This document shows positions 6,346 through 13,774 of a stretch of DNA of 13,774 nucleotides, piece by piece. A model generated the notes under the pieces. The model was not told the origin of the DNA, ran no database searches, and worked only from the letters and a program-made list of their open reading frames with translations. The translations under genes were made by a program, and so were the position numbers. This stretch comes from Hyphomicrobiales bacterium (lineage in GTDB: Bacteria; Pseudomonadota; Alphaproteobacteria; Rhizobiales; Xanthobacteraceae). Positions within the stretch are counted from its first letter, which is position 1. Every line of letters begins with the position of its first letter. Location of the stretch: assembly GCA_016201085.1 (NCBI GenBank), contig JACQDO010000375.1:1-13774 (forward strand), written 5' to 3'.

Positions 6346-7020
6346 TCATTGTGCGGGAAAAATGGCGGTAATCGCTGCCGGCAATTGCGCATAATGACTG
6401 ATGATGCGGTCGGGCGTGTATTCGGCTACCGGGCGTTCGCTGTAGCCGAAGTCGACGGCAATGACCGGAACCCCGGCCGCGCGCGCGGTCCGGATATCTG
6501 TGGCGGAATCGCCGATCATGATGGCGTCCCCCAGGCGTCCGCCCGCCGCGGCGATGGTGCGTCGCAAAACCTCCGGATCGGGCTTCTGCATGCCGAACGT
6601 ATCTTGTCCGCAGATGACGTCGAAGCGTCCGGCAAGCTTGAGCTGATCGAGCAGCAGTACCGACAAACGTTCCAGTTTGTTGGTGCACACGGCGAACCGG
6701 CAGCCGCGGCTTGCCAAGTCATCGAGCGCATCGACGAGACCGGGAAAGGGCCGCGAGCGGTCGGCAATATGAATGGCATAGTGCGCGATAAAATCCGCAA
6801 ACATTTGCTCAAGCTTCGCCGGTGCAAGGACGCGGCCAGCCGCTTCGATTCCACGCGCGATCATGGCGCGGGCGCCGCCGCCGATCATGTTGCGCGCGGT
6901 TTGGTAGGCGACCTGCGGCAACCCTTCCCGCGCGAACACCACGTTGAGGGTGTCGACCAGATCGGGTGCTGTATCGATCAGGGTGCCGTCGAGGTCGAAA
7001 ACGATGGTTTGGGCGGGCAT
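6346..7020 (-). CDS. gph: HAD-family phosphoglycolate phosphatase
   Basis: 224-residue cytoplasmic hydrolase of the HAD superfamily, subfamily IA, the type that dephosphorylates 2-phosphoglycolate formed in DNA repair or by photorespiratory chemistry. Motif I is FDLDGT with nucleophile D9 and general acid D11; the helical cap spans about residues 16-85; motif II is T113 in CTNK; motif III is K146 in MQKPDP; motif IV is GDSATD with D171 and D175. Length fits Gph, a little shorter than the E. coli protein. ATG at 7020 gives the motif at the usual distance from the N-terminus; I see no clear ribosome site. It is divergent from rpiA across 104 bases. Other HAD phosphatases (for example pyrophosphatase PpaX-like) cannot be fully excluded, so the substrate is inferred. 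Confidence 0.88.
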   Translation of the reverse strand: MPAQTIVFDLDGTLIDTAPDLVDTLNVVFAREGLPQVAYQTARNMIGGGARAMIARGIEAAGRVLAPAKLEQMFADFIAHYAIHIADRSRPFPGLVDALDDLASRGCRFAVCTNKLERLSVLLLDQLKLAGRFDVICGQDTFGMQKPDPEVLRRTIAAAGGRLGDAIMIGDSATDIRTARAAGVPVIAVDFGYSERPVAEYTPDRIISHYAQLPAAITAIFPAQ

Positions 7021-7101
7021 GGCGGCATCGCTAATACCCCGCTACGCTCGACGCAAGGGCGAGAACCGACCCATTAACCGCAGGCGATTTTCGGCTATCC
7101 A

Positions 7102-7120
7102 GGCCCCTGTGAAGGGGGCT
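7102..7120 (+). promoter_or_regulatory. Hairpin covering the rpiA ribosome site
   Basis: GCCCC (7103-7107) can pair with GGGGC (7115-7119) across a 7-base loop, extendable by a G-U pair. The right arm is part of the AAGGGGG ribosome site (7112-7118) of the rpiA start at 7125, so folding would hide it. The stem is short; this is a suggestion only. Confidence 0.3.
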
Positions 7121-7124
7121 AGAA

Positions 7125-7871
7125 ATGCGGCACGGTATCCCCAATCTGCCGATCAATTTCCCAGCGGTGCCCATGAACGCCGATGCCCAGAAACGCGCAG
7201 CCGCCGCTCGCGCCGTCGAATTTGTGCAGTCCGGCATGCGGCTCGGACTCGGCACCGGATCGACCGCCAAGCATTTCGTCGAACTGATAGGTGCGCGCGT
7301 GCGCGACGGCCTCGACATCGTCGCGGTCCCGACCTCGGAGGCGACCCATGCCGACGCCAAGCGTTGCGGCATCCCGCTGACCACGCTGGACGAGACACCC
7401 GAACTCGACCTCACCGTGGATGGTGCCGACGAGATCGCACCGGACCTGAGCCTGATCAAGGGTGGCGGCGGGGCGCTGTTGCGGGAAAAGATCGTTGCCG
7501 CCGCCTCCGCGCGCATGATCGTGATCGCCGATCAGAGCAAATGGGTTGGCGCGCTTGGCGGCTTTCCGCTACCTATCGAGGTGACCCCATTCGGGTTTGC
7601 GGCGACGCAACGGGCGGTGGAGAAGGCAATTGCCGCGATGGGACGGCCCGGGCCGCTCAAGCGGCGGCAGGATCAAAACGGCCATGCTTTCGTCACGGAT
7701 GGCGGCCACTGGATCATCGACGCCGTGCTCGGCCGGATTGACGATCCGCATGCCATGGCGCATGCGCTTTCGGCTGTGCCGGGGGTGATGGAGCATGGTT
7801 TGTTTATCGGCCTCGCGCAGATGGCGATTATTGGCGGTTCCGATGGCATCAAGATCGTCGAACGACCGTGA
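7125..7871 (+). CDS. rpiA: Ribose-5-phosphate isomerase A
   Basis: 248-residue cytoplasmic enzyme that interconverts ribose-5-phosphate and ribulose-5-phosphate in the pentose phosphate pathway. The phosphate-binding loop [11 protein letters not shown] is at residues 41-51, the TVDGADEI active-site strand at 97-104 (D99, D102) and [11 protein letters not shown] at 112-122, with E121 in the position of the catalytic glutamate. Two starts are possible. ATG 7125 has a strong AAGGGGG site six bases upstream and is chosen here; ATG 7173 has no ribosome site but gives 232 residues and the N-terminus ([14 protein letters not shown]) that matches family members better, the first 16 residues looking non-conserved. 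It is the first gene of a likely operon with the DUF2059 gene (27 bases on) and gor. Identity certain, start less so. Confidence 0.96.
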   Translation: MRHGIPNLPINFPAVPMNADAQKRAAAARAVEFVQSGMRLGLGTGSTAKHFVELIGARVRDGLDIVAVPTSEATHADAKRCGIPLTTLDETPELDLTVDGADEIAPDLSLIKGGGGALLREKIVAAASARMIVIADQSKWVGALGGFPLPIEVTPFGFAATQRAVEKAIAAMGRPGPLKRRQDQNGHAFVTDGGHWIIDAVLGRIDDPHAMAHALSAVPGVMEHGLFIGLAQMAIIGGSDGIKIVERP

Positions 7872-7898
7872 TGTCCTGAACCAGATGGAGTTATGACG

Positions 7899-8411
7899 AT
7901 GCATTTCATGCAGACCACCCACCGCGCGATCCGCGTGGCGACTGTTGCCGCCGCGCTGGCGCTCGCCAGTCCGGCCGCTCACGCCCAGCAGCCGTCGGCG
8001 GCGGCGATGGCAACCGCCAAGGAAATCGTGGCCGTCACGGGTTCCTCCATGTTGTTCGCGCCCTTGGTCGCGGGCGTGATTGAGCAGGCGAAACTTCTGT
8101 TTCTCCAGCAGAATCCGGCGTTGAGCAAGGACCTCAACGAAATAGCCGCCAAGATGCGCAGCGACATGGCGCCTCGTTTCCAGGAACTGGTCAATGACAT
8201 TGCGAAAAATTATGCGACGATGTTCACGGAACAAGAACTCAAAGACATCCTCGTCTTCTATAAGACACCGGCCGGCGCCAAGCTGATTTCCAACCAGCCC
8301 AAAGTTGCCGAGGCAAGCATGAAATTCGCGCAAACCTGGGCGAATACCCTCTCCGAACAGGTCATCGCGAAGATGCGCGATGAATTGAAAAAGAAAGGTC
8401 ACGCGCTTTGA
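7899..8411 (+). CDS. Exported DUF2059 domain protein
   Basis: 170 residues. An N-terminal signal peptide (basic THRAIR, hydrophobic Ala-rich core, cleavage after AHA before QQPS) sends it to the periplasm. The mature part is all-helical and carries the DUF2059 signature in its second half: YATMFTEQELKDILVFYKTPAGAKLI, then a helix ending in MRDELKKKGHAL. The role of DUF2059 proteins is not known. I chose ATG 7899 because TGGAG lies eight bases before it; ATG 7893, two codons earlier, is only two bases from that site. It sits between rpiA and gor on the same strand with short gaps (27 and 56 bases), an arrangement I associate with related genomes, so it is probably co-transcribed with them. Confidence 0.9.
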   Translation: MHFMQTTHRAIRVATVAAALALASPAAHAQQPSAAAMATAKEIVAVTGSSMLFAPLVAGVIEQAKLLFLQQNPALSKDLNEIAAKMRSDMAPRFQELVNDIAKNYATMFTEQELKDILVFYKTPAGAKLISNQPKVAEASMKFAQTWANTLSEQVIAKMRDELKKKGHAL

Positions 8412-8467
8412 GGCGCGATTGCCGGAGCGCTGCCCGACGGGCCAGGCCAGCGAGGCGATAGCGGCCG

Positions 8468-9850
8468 ATGGCAGACCACGAGGTCGATCTTTTCGTTATC
8501 GGCGCGGGCTCCGGCGGCGTGCGCGCCGCTCGCATTGCGTCGAGCTACGGCGCCAGCGTCACGATCGCGGAGGAATACCGGGTCGGCGGCACCTGCGTGA
8601 TCCGCGGCTGCGTGCCGAAGAAGCTCCTGGTCTACGCCGCGCGATTTTCCGGCGATTTCGAAGATGCCGCCGGTTACGGCTGGAACGTCCCCGCTGCCAC
8701 ATTTCATTGGCCGACGCTGATCGCCAACAAGGATCGCGAGATCGCGCGGCTGGAAGCCGCCTACACCGCCACGCTCGAACGCTTCAAGGTCAAGTTGATC
8801 AAGAGCCGCGCCATGCTCGAAGACGCCCATACCGTGCGGCTTTCAAGTGGCGAACGCGTGCGCGCGAAAACCATTTTGATCGCGACCGGAGCCAGGCCCT
8901 ATCATGGTGCTCAGATCGCGGGCCTCGATCATGTCATTTCATCCAACGAAGCCTTTCACCTCGCGCAATTGCCCAAGCGCGTGTTGATCCAGGGCGGCGG
9001 CTACATCGCGGTGGAGTTCGCCGGAATCTTCGCCGGGCTGGGCTCGCGGGTGACGCTGGTCTATCGCGGCGAAAATATCCTGCGCGGTTTCGATGACGAT
9101 GTGCGCGAGCATTTGCGCGGCGAAATGCAAAGGCGCGGCATCAAGATTATCACCAAGCAGACCGTGGCCGCGGTCGAGAAGGTCGATCGCGGCTACGATG
9201 TCGCGTTGTCGGATAACCGGCAAATCATGGCGGACCTCGTCATGTTCGCCACCGGCCGGCATCCGAACGTGACCGGTTTCGGCCTCGAAGCGGCGGGCGT
9301 CAAACTGGCGGCCAACGGCGGCATCGCGGTCGATTCTTATTCGCGCACATCGGTCCCTAATATCTACGCGGTCGGCGACGTCACCAACCGGATCAACCTC
9401 ACGCCGGTGGCAGTCCGCGAGGGACATGCTTTCGCCGACACGGTTTTCGGCGGCAAGCCGACCGAGGTCGATCACAGCAATGTCCCGACCGCCGTGTTCT
9501 CCGAGCCCGAGCTTGGCGTCGTCGGTTTGACCGAGGCGCAGGCGCGCGAGCGGCTGACCAAGGTCGACATCTACAAAACCAGTTTCCGCCCGATGAAGGC
9601 GACGTTGTCCGGACGCGACACTCGCGTGTTCATGAAGCTGGTCGTGGATGGCAGCACCGACCGTGTGGCCGGCTGTCACATTATCGGCCCCGACGCCGGC
9701 GAACTGATCCAGCTGGTCGGCGTGGCGGTTAAGATGGGGGCGACCAAGGCCGATTTCGACGCCACCATGGCGGTGCACCCGACCGCCGCCGAGGAACTGG
9801 TCACCATGCGCGAGAAGGCCGCCAGTTACAGCCAGGCCGCCGCGGAATAG
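8468..9850 (+). CDS. gor: Glutathione-disulfide reductase
   Basis: 460-residue FAD flavoenzyme that reduces oxidised glutathione with NADPH in the cytoplasm. The FAD-binding GAGSGGVRAAR is near residues 11-22; the redox-active disulfide is C43-x4-C48 in GGTCVIRGCVPKK; the pyridine-nucleotide site is GGGYIAVEFAGIFAGLG followed by YRGENILRGFDDD, whose arginines fit NADPH preference; the second FAD motif is IYAVGDV; the dimer-interface AVHPTAAEELVTM near the C-terminus supplies the catalytic His-Glu pair. The first-cysteine context GTC-V-I-R-GCVPKK separates it from dihydrolipoamide dehydrogenase (GGTCLNVGCIPSK) and mercuric reductase. Length fits. The start has only a weak GAGG 12 bases upstream, consistent with translation coupled to the upstream genes. 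It is the last gene of the rpiA run and is followed by a palindromic repeat. Confidence 0.97.
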   Translation: MADHEVDLFVIGAGSGGVRAARIASSYGASVTIAEEYRVGGTCVIRGCVPKKLLVYAARFSGDFEDAAGYGWNVPAATFHWPTLIANKDREIARLEAAYTATLERFKVKLIKSRAMLEDAHTVRLSSGERVRAKTILIATGARPYHGAQIAGLDHVISSNEAFHLAQLPKRVLIQGGGYIAVEFAGIFAGLGSRVTLVYRGENILRGFDDDVREHLRGEMQRRGIKIITKQTVAAVEKVDRGYDVALSDNRQIMADLVMFATGRHPNVTGFGLEAAGVKLAANGGIAVDSYSRTSVPNIYAVGDVTNRINLTPVAVREGHAFADTVFGGKPTEVDHSNVPTAVFSEPELGVVGLTEAQARERLTKVDIYKTSFRPMKATLSGRDTRVFMKLVVDGSTDRVAGCHIIGPDAGELIQLVGVAVKMGATKADFDATMAVHPTAAEELVTMREKAASYSQAAAE

Positions 9851-9860
9851 CCGTTTGTTT

Positions 9861-9909
9861 GCGCATGATCTTGTCCGAAAACCGGTTCCCACTTTTCGGG
9901 ATCGTGCGC
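9861..9909. repeat. Imperfect palindrome of a type common in Hyphomicrobiales genomes
   Basis: The left arm GCGCATGATC...CCGAAAA and right arm TTTTCGG-GATCGTGCGC pair with one mismatch and a 4-base bulge (TTGT) around the loop CCGGTTCCCAC. I recognise the GCATGATC-TCCGAAAACCGGTTCCCA type of sequence as a dispersed intergenic palindrome in Bradyrhizobium and relatives. It lies 10 bases after gor and may act as a transcript end or a stabilising 3' structure; no T-run follows. Confidence 0.75.
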
Positions 9910-9988
9910 CGCCACGGTAATTTATCGAATATCTGGCCTCGGTCGAGGGCTCTCGTGTATAAACCCCGCCGATGAGGAGTGTTTTGTG

Positions 9989-11371
9989 ATGCCCGAGCGT
10001 TGGACGCCCGACAATTGGCGCAAGAAGCCGATCCAGCAGGTTCCGGAATACCCGGACCGGCAGGCGCTGGCCGATGTCGAAAAGCAACTGGCGACTTTCC
10101 CGCCGCTGGTCTTTGCCGGCGAGGCGCGCAGCTTGAAGAAGGCGCTGGCCAAGGTAGCCAACCGCCAGGCGTTTCTGCTGCAAGGCGGCGACTGCGCGGA
10201 GAGCTTCGCCGAGCATGGCGCCAACAACATCCGCGATTTCTTCCGCATGTTCCTGCAGATGGCGGTGGTGCTGACGTACGCCGCGGCCATGCCGGTGGTG
10301 AAGGTCGGCCGCATCGCCGGCCAGTTCGCCAAGCCGCGCTCCTCGCCGACCGAGAAGCGCGACGGCATGGAGCTGCCGAGCTATCGCGGCGACATCATCA
10401 ACGACAATGCGTTCACGCCGGAATCGCGCACGCCCGATCCGCGCCGCCAGCTCGACGCCTATCGCCAATCGGCGGCGACGCTCAATCTGCTGCGCGCCTT
10501 CGCGCAAGGCGGCTACGCCAATCTCGCCAGCGTGCGGCAGTGGATGCTTGGCTTCGTCAAGGACTCACCGCAGTCGCGCCGCTATGTCGAATTGTCCGAC
10601 CGCATCTCGGAGGCGCTCGGCTTCATGCAGGCTTGCGGGCTCGATCTGGAAAGCCATCCCGAGCTGCGCACCACCGATTTCTACACCAGCCACGAGGCGC
10701 TGCTGCTCGGCTTCGAGGAATCGCTTACCCGCATCGATTCCACGACCGGCGACTGGTACGCCACCTCCGGCCATATGCTGTGGATCGGCGACCGCACACG
10801 CCAATACGATCACGCGCACATCGAATATGCCCGCGGCATCAAGAATCCGCTCGGCCTCAAATGCGGACCCTCGCTCAAGGCCGACGACTTGCTGCGGCTG
10901 ATCGACATCCTCAATCCGGACAACGAAGCCGGCCGCCTCACGCTGATCGGCCGCTTCGGCGCCGAGAAGCTCGGCGAGCATCTGCCGGCGCTGGTGCGCG
11001 CGGTGAAACGCGAGGGCAGGGTGGTACTGTGGTCGTGCGATCCGATGCACGGCAACACCATCACCTCGGCGAGCGGCTACAAGACGCGGCCGTTCGACCT
11101 GATCCTGAAAGAGGTGCGGCAATTCTTCGAGGTGCATGCGGCCGAAGGCAGCTATGCCGGCGGCGTGCATCTGGAGATGACCGGGCAGAACGTCACCGAA
11201 TGCACCGGCGGCGCCCGCGCCATTAGCGACGCCGAACTCAACGACCGCTATCACACGGTCTGCGATCCGCGGCTCAATGCCGAGCAGGCCATCGATCTCG
11301 CCTTCCTGCTGGCCGAGCTGCTCAAGAACGAACGCTCGTCCAAGCCGATGCCGGCGGTGGCGGGATTATAA
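9989..11371 (+). CDS. Class II 3-deoxy-7-phosphoheptulonate (DAHP) synthase
   Basis: 460-residue cytoplasmic enzyme joining phosphoenolpyruvate and erythrose-4-phosphate, the first step of the shikimate pathway to aromatic amino acids. It is the plant-like class II (AroA-II) type: [10 protein letters not shown] at the start, [39 protein letters not shown] and DPMHGN are all present. The metal ligands expected from the M. tuberculosis enzyme fall at C69, H354, E396 and D426, with the last two spacings (42 and 30) the same as I recall for that enzyme. Length fits the short bacterial form without the extra N-terminal regulatory helices. GAGGAG (9974-9979) precedes two candidate starts, GTG 9986 and ATG 9989; I take the ATG. 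It follows gor by 138 bases, so it probably has its own promoter. Named aroF, aroG or aroH in different annotations, so no symbol is given. Confidence 0.97.
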   Translation: MPERWTPDNWRKKPIQQVPEYPDRQALADVEKQLATFPPLVFAGEARSLKKALAKVANRQAFLLQGGDCAESFAEHGANNIRDFFRMFLQMAVVLTYAAAMPVVKVGRIAGQFAKPRSSPTEKRDGMELPSYRGDIINDNAFTPESRTPDPRRQLDAYRQSAATLNLLRAFAQGGYANLASVRQWMLGFVKDSPQSRRYVELSDRISEALGFMQACGLDLESHPELRTTDFYTSHEALLLGFEESLTRIDSTTGDWYATSGHMLWIGDRTRQYDHAHIEYARGIKNPLGLKCGPSLKADDLLRLIDILNPDNEAGRLTLIGRFGAEKLGEHLPALVRAVKREGRVVLWSCDPMHGNTITSASGYKTRPFDLILKEVRQFFEVHAAEGSYAGGVHLEMTGQNVTECTGGARAISDAELNDRYHTVCDPRLNAEQAIDLAFLLAELLKNERSSKPMPAVAGL

Positions 11372-11391
11372 GCGTCCAAAAGCGACGAGCA

Positions 11392-11408
11392 TCTCGGGAC
11401 TACCGAGA
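11392..11408 (+). promoter_or_regulatory. Small hairpin upstream of the binding-protein gene
   Basis: TCTCGG and CCGAGA pair perfectly (6 bp) around a 5-base loop, in the 53-base gap between the DAHP synthase and the binding-protein gene and four bases before its GGAGAGGA ribosome site. No T-run follows, so a terminator is unlikely. Significance uncertain. Confidence 0.25.
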
Positions 11409-11424
11409 CATGGGAGAGGATTAC

Positions 11425-12270
11425 ATGACAAGCGCAAGGGCTTCGCTCGCGCGAGCGGTCGGTATGGTCTGCCTGGCTGGCGCGCTCGGCATTTTATTTG
11501 GCAGCAGTGCGATGGCCGGTGTCATCGAGGTCTTTCATGCCGACTCGCTCGGCGGCCCGATGAGCGGGCTGAAGAAGGCCTTTGAAGGCAAGCACCAAGG
11601 CGTCACCATCAACCTCACCCCGAGCACGTCACGTCAGTTGGCCGATCGCATCCTCAAGGGCGAGACTTGCGACGTGTTCGCGCCGTCCTCGGCCCCGATC
11701 GCCAATGAACTGGTGACAAAAAATGCCGCGGATTGGTCGGTGGTTTTCTCGGCCAATGAAATGGCCGTCATCACCGCCAAGGGCAATCCGCTGGGCATTC
11801 AAAAGATCGCCGATCTCGCCAAGCCGGGCGTGAGCTTCGTGCGCATCACCGCCGAAAAGGATCTCGGCACCGGACGCACCGTCGAATTTCTCAAACGCGC
11901 CGCTACGCTGGAGGGCAAGCCGGAGCTCGCGCAGAAGATTATCGATGCGGCGATGGCGGCAAACTCGGTGCCCGACACCGTACGCACGGTGCGGGAAGGC
12001 AAGGCGAACGCCGGTGTCGTCTATTTCTCCGCCGCGGTCGCCGCCAAGAACGATCTCGAGATCGTCCGCTTTCCCGCCAGCGTCAACCTGAGCGATGCCA
12101 TTCAAAACGCCGCGGCCGTTCCGCATACGGCGAAAAATCCAAAGGAAGCGATTGAGTTTGTGCGCTTCATTCTATCGGCCGAAGGGCAGGCCATTCTGCT
12201 GCAAACCGGCCAGCCGCCCGTGGTGCCCGCGATCCGCAAAGGAAAAATACCGCCGGAGCTGGCAAACTGA
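11425..12270 (+). CDS. Periplasmic substrate-binding protein, ModA/WtpA-like
   Basis: 281 residues. The signal peptide (basic start, hydrophobic 13-27, cleavage after SSAMA) is followed by VIEVFHADSLGGPMSGLKKA, closely like the FHAGSL opening of tungstate/molybdate-binding WtpA and ModA proteins, whose serine contacts the oxyanion. Next come STSRQLADRIL and CDVFAPSS, the usual ModA second-loop and 'ADVF' motifs, and a C-terminal FVRFILSAEGQAILLQTG typical of type 2 binding proteins of this group. ATG 11425 is chosen because GGAGAGGA lies four bases upstream; ATG 11410 would put five extra residues before the signal. No permease or ATPase is nearby, so it is an orphan subunit here. An oxyanion ligand (molybdate, tungstate or sulfate) is the best guess from family resemblance, not shown by the sequence. 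Confidence 0.82.
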   Translation: MTSARASLARAVGMVCLAGALGILFGSSAMAGVIEVFHADSLGGPMSGLKKAFEGKHQGVTINLTPSTSRQLADRILKGETCDVFAPSSAPIANELVTKNAADWSVVFSANEMAVITAKGNPLGIQKIADLAKPGVSFVRITAEKDLGTGRTVEFLKRAATLEGKPELAQKIIDAAMAANSVPDTVRTVREGKANAGVVYFSAAVAAKNDLEIVRFPASVNLSDAIQNAAAVPHTAKNPKEAIEFVRFILSAEGQAILLQTGQPPVVPAIRKGKIPPELAN

Positions 12271-12344
12271 CCGCGAAAGGGCATGCACGGCAGCCATACC
12301 GGCGCGCGATTGCCGACCGGAAAGCCAGGCGGTAGAGCAATGCC

Positions 12345-13774
12345 ATGAGCGCCCGCCCTTCCGATAGGCTCGCGATCGCCATCGCGCAGCTCAACTCGAC
12401 CGTCGGCGACATCGCCGGCAATGCCGAGAAAGTCCGCCGCGCGCGCCTGGAAGCGGCGGCGCAGGGCGCCGATCTGGTGGTTTTCCCCGAACTGTTCATC
12501 GCCGGCTATCCGCCCGAGGATCTGGTGCTCAAGCCGGCATTCCAGGCGGCCTGCCGCTCGGCCATCGAGACGCTGGCGCGCGAGACCGCGGCACCAGGGC
12601 CGGCTCTGCTGGTCGGCACGCCTTGGTTGGAAGGCGGCAAGCTCTACAACGCGGTGGCGCTGCTCGATGGCGGCTCCATCGCGGCATTGCGCTACAAGGT
12701 CGATCTGCCCAATTACGGCGTGTTCGACGAGAAACGCGTGTTTGCCGCCGGGCCGATGCCGGGGCCGGTGAGCTTTCGCGGCGTGCGGCTGGGTCTGCCG
12801 ATCTGCGAGGACATCTGGGGCGAGGAAATAGTCGAGTGTCTGGCGGAGACCGGCGCCGAGCTGCTGGTGGTGCCGAACGGCTCGCCCTATTGGCGGCAGA
12901 AAGGCGACGTGCGCATCAACATCGCGGTGGCGCGCGTCACCGAGCAGGGGCTGCCGACTATCTACGTCAACCAGGTCGGCGGCCAGGACGAACTGGTGTT
13001 CGACGGCGTTTCGTTCGCTCTGCACGCCGACTGCTCGCTGGCATTCCAGCTCGCCGGCTTCCAGGAGACCGTCGTCACCACGCAATGGGTCAGGCGCGAT
13101 GCCACCTGGCGCTGCGAGAATGGGCCGATGGTCGCCGGCGTCGAAGCCGATCATGCCGACTATGCCGCCTGCGTGCTAGGCTTGCGCGACTACGTCATCA
13201 AGAACGGATTCCCCGGCGTCGTGCTCGGACTGTCCGGCGGCGTCGACTCCGCGCTGTGCGCGACCATGGCGGTCGATGCGCTCGGCCCAGAGCGCGTACG
13301 CTGCGTGATGCTGCCCTACAAGTTCACCGCGCAGGAATCGCTCGACGATGCCGCCGCCTGCGCCAAGGCGCTCGGCGTGCGTTACGAAATGTTGCCGATC
13401 GCATCCGCGGTCGAAGGCCTGGAAAAGGCGCTGGCGCCCGCATTCCCCGGGCTGCCGCGCGACGTCACCGAGGAAAACCTGCAGGCGCGCGCGCGCGGCG
13501 TCATGCTGATGGGGATCTCCAACAAGTTCAATCTGATGGTGGTGACCACCGGCAACAAGTCGGAAATGTCGGTCGGCTATGCCACGCTTTACGGCGACAT
13601 GAACGGCGGCTTCAACCCGATCAAGGATCTTTATAAAACCGAAGTGTTCCGCCTGTCACGGCTGCGCAACGAGTGGAAACCGGACGGCGCGCTCGGACCC
13701 GCAGGTCTGGTGATCCCGGACAACATCATCACGCGGCCGCCGACCGCGGAATTGCGCGAGAACCAGAAGGACGA
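12345..13774 (+). CDS. nadE: Glutamine-dependent NAD+ synthetase, 5' part (cut by window end)
   Basis: The first 476 codons of a two-domain enzyme that amidates nicotinic acid adenine dinucleotide to NAD+ in the cytoplasm, taking ammonia from glutamine. Residues about 9-265 are the nitrilase-fold glutaminase with its catalytic triad visible: E49 (FPELFIAGYP), K118 (LRYKVDLPNYG) and C154 (GLPICEDIW). Residues about 275 onward are the synthetase, with the ATP-pyrophosphatase loop SGGVDS at 297-302, then LPYKFTAQES and TTGNKSEMSVGYATLYGDMNGG. I followed the frame base by base to 13774 and found no stop or frameshift. About 80-100 residues are missing past the window edge, judged from the usual length of the family. 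The ATG at 12345 is in frame; an out-of-frame ATG lies 5 bases before it. No strong ribosome site is seen. It lies 74 bases after the binding-protein gene. Confidence 0.96.
   Translation, partial: MSARPSDRLAIAIAQLNSTVGDIAGNAEKVRRARLEAAAQGADLVVFPELFIAGYPPEDLVLKPAFQAACRSAIETLARETAAPGPALLVGTPWLEGGKLYNAVALLDGGSIAALRYKVDLPNYGVFDEKRVFAAGPMPGPVSFRGVRLGLPICEDIWGEEIVECLAETGAELLVVPNGSPYWRQKGDVRINIAVARVTEQGLPTIYVNQVGGQDELVFDGVSFALHADCSLAFQLAGFQETVVTTQWVRRDATWRCENGPMVAGVEADHADYAACVLGLRDYVIKNGFPGVVLGLSGGVDSALCATMAVDALGPERVRCVMLPYKFTAQESLDDAAACAKALGVRYEMLPIASAVEGLEKALAPAFPGLPRDVTEENLQARARGVMLMGISNKFNLMVVTTGNKSEMSVGYATLYGDMNGGFNPIKDLYKTEVFRLSRLRNEWKPDGALGPAGLVIPDNIITRPPTAELRENQKD

Noticed and set aside
6215..6688. 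Upstream extension of the lipoprotein frame into gph (322 codons in all)
   Set aside because: The lipobox and tandem ATG with an upstream GGACGG place the start at 6214; the extension overlaps gph and shows no homology-like sequence.
8939..10507. A 522-codon open frame on the - strand, antisense to gor and the DAHP synthase
   Set aside because: It crosses two clearly identified genes and an intergenic palindrome. Its translation is Arg/Ala/Asp/His-rich low-complexity sequence typical of the antisense frame of GC-rich genes, and I recognise no domain.
4377..12270. moaA and the ModA/WtpA-like gene as one molybdenum locus
   Set aside because: They are on opposite strands and about 6 kb apart, with unrelated housekeeping genes between; the binding protein's ligand is not established.
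12345..13774. A frameshift in nadE, because short alternative frames look open across it
   Set aside because: Reading the frame from ATG 12345 codon by codon gives an unbroken protein with the glutaminase triad and the SGGVDS loop in order; it simply has no stop before the window ends.

Overview
The window reads as chromosomal housekeeping DNA of an alphaproteobacterium of the order Hyphomicrobiales (Rhizobiales), close to the Bradyrhizobium / Rhodopseudomonas / Pseudolabrys group. This rests on the high GC content, the protein flavours (an MCP fused to PilZ, a class II DAHP synthase, a DUF2059 protein next to a glutathione reductase, a long-form TRAP permease) and an intergenic palindrome of a kind common in these genomes. 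The placement is by recognition, not by a search. There are twelve protein genes, the first and last cut by the window edges. I see no rRNA, tRNA, CRISPR array, transposase or phage gene.

Left part (1-2741): a TRAP-type solute uptake system. The binding protein (3' end only) runs rightward into a strong terminator. The two membrane subunits (dctQ then dctM) run leftward towards it, so the binding protein is convergent with its permease genes. A 352-base gene-free stretch (2742-3093) separates dctQ from a divergent chemoreceptor-like gene and carries three evenly spaced TTAA-type half-sites that resemble CtrA boxes.

Middle part (3094-7020): a reduced methyl-accepting protein with a C-terminal PilZ domain. 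It appears to lack its periplasmic sensor and part of one signalling helix. It ends tail-to-tail with moaA (molybdenum cofactor synthesis), the stop codons overlapping by 4 bp. Upstream of moaA lie two 76-bp palindromic elements, related to each other and both bounded by CTAGTG...CACTAG. Then come a small PEGA-like lipoprotein with a Lys/Ala/Pro-rich tail and gph (HAD phosphatase), both leftward.

Right part (7125-13774): a rightward run of metabolic genes. These are rpiA (pentose phosphate pathway), an exported DUF2059 protein, gor (glutathione reductase), aroF/aroG-type class II DAHP synthase (entry to the shikimate pathway), an orphan ModA/WtpA-like periplasmic binding protein and the first 476 codons of nadE (glutamine-dependent NAD synthetase). 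rpiA, DUF2059 and gor are closely spaced and probably co-transcribed. RpiA feeds the pathway that yields NADPH and erythrose-4-phosphate, gor uses NADPH and the DAHP synthase uses erythrose-4-phosphate, so the grouping is metabolically sensible.

The least ordinary items are the twin CTAGTG palindromes with compensating arm differences and the sensor-less MCP-PilZ gene. I found no convincing new multi-gene system; most of the window is conventional.
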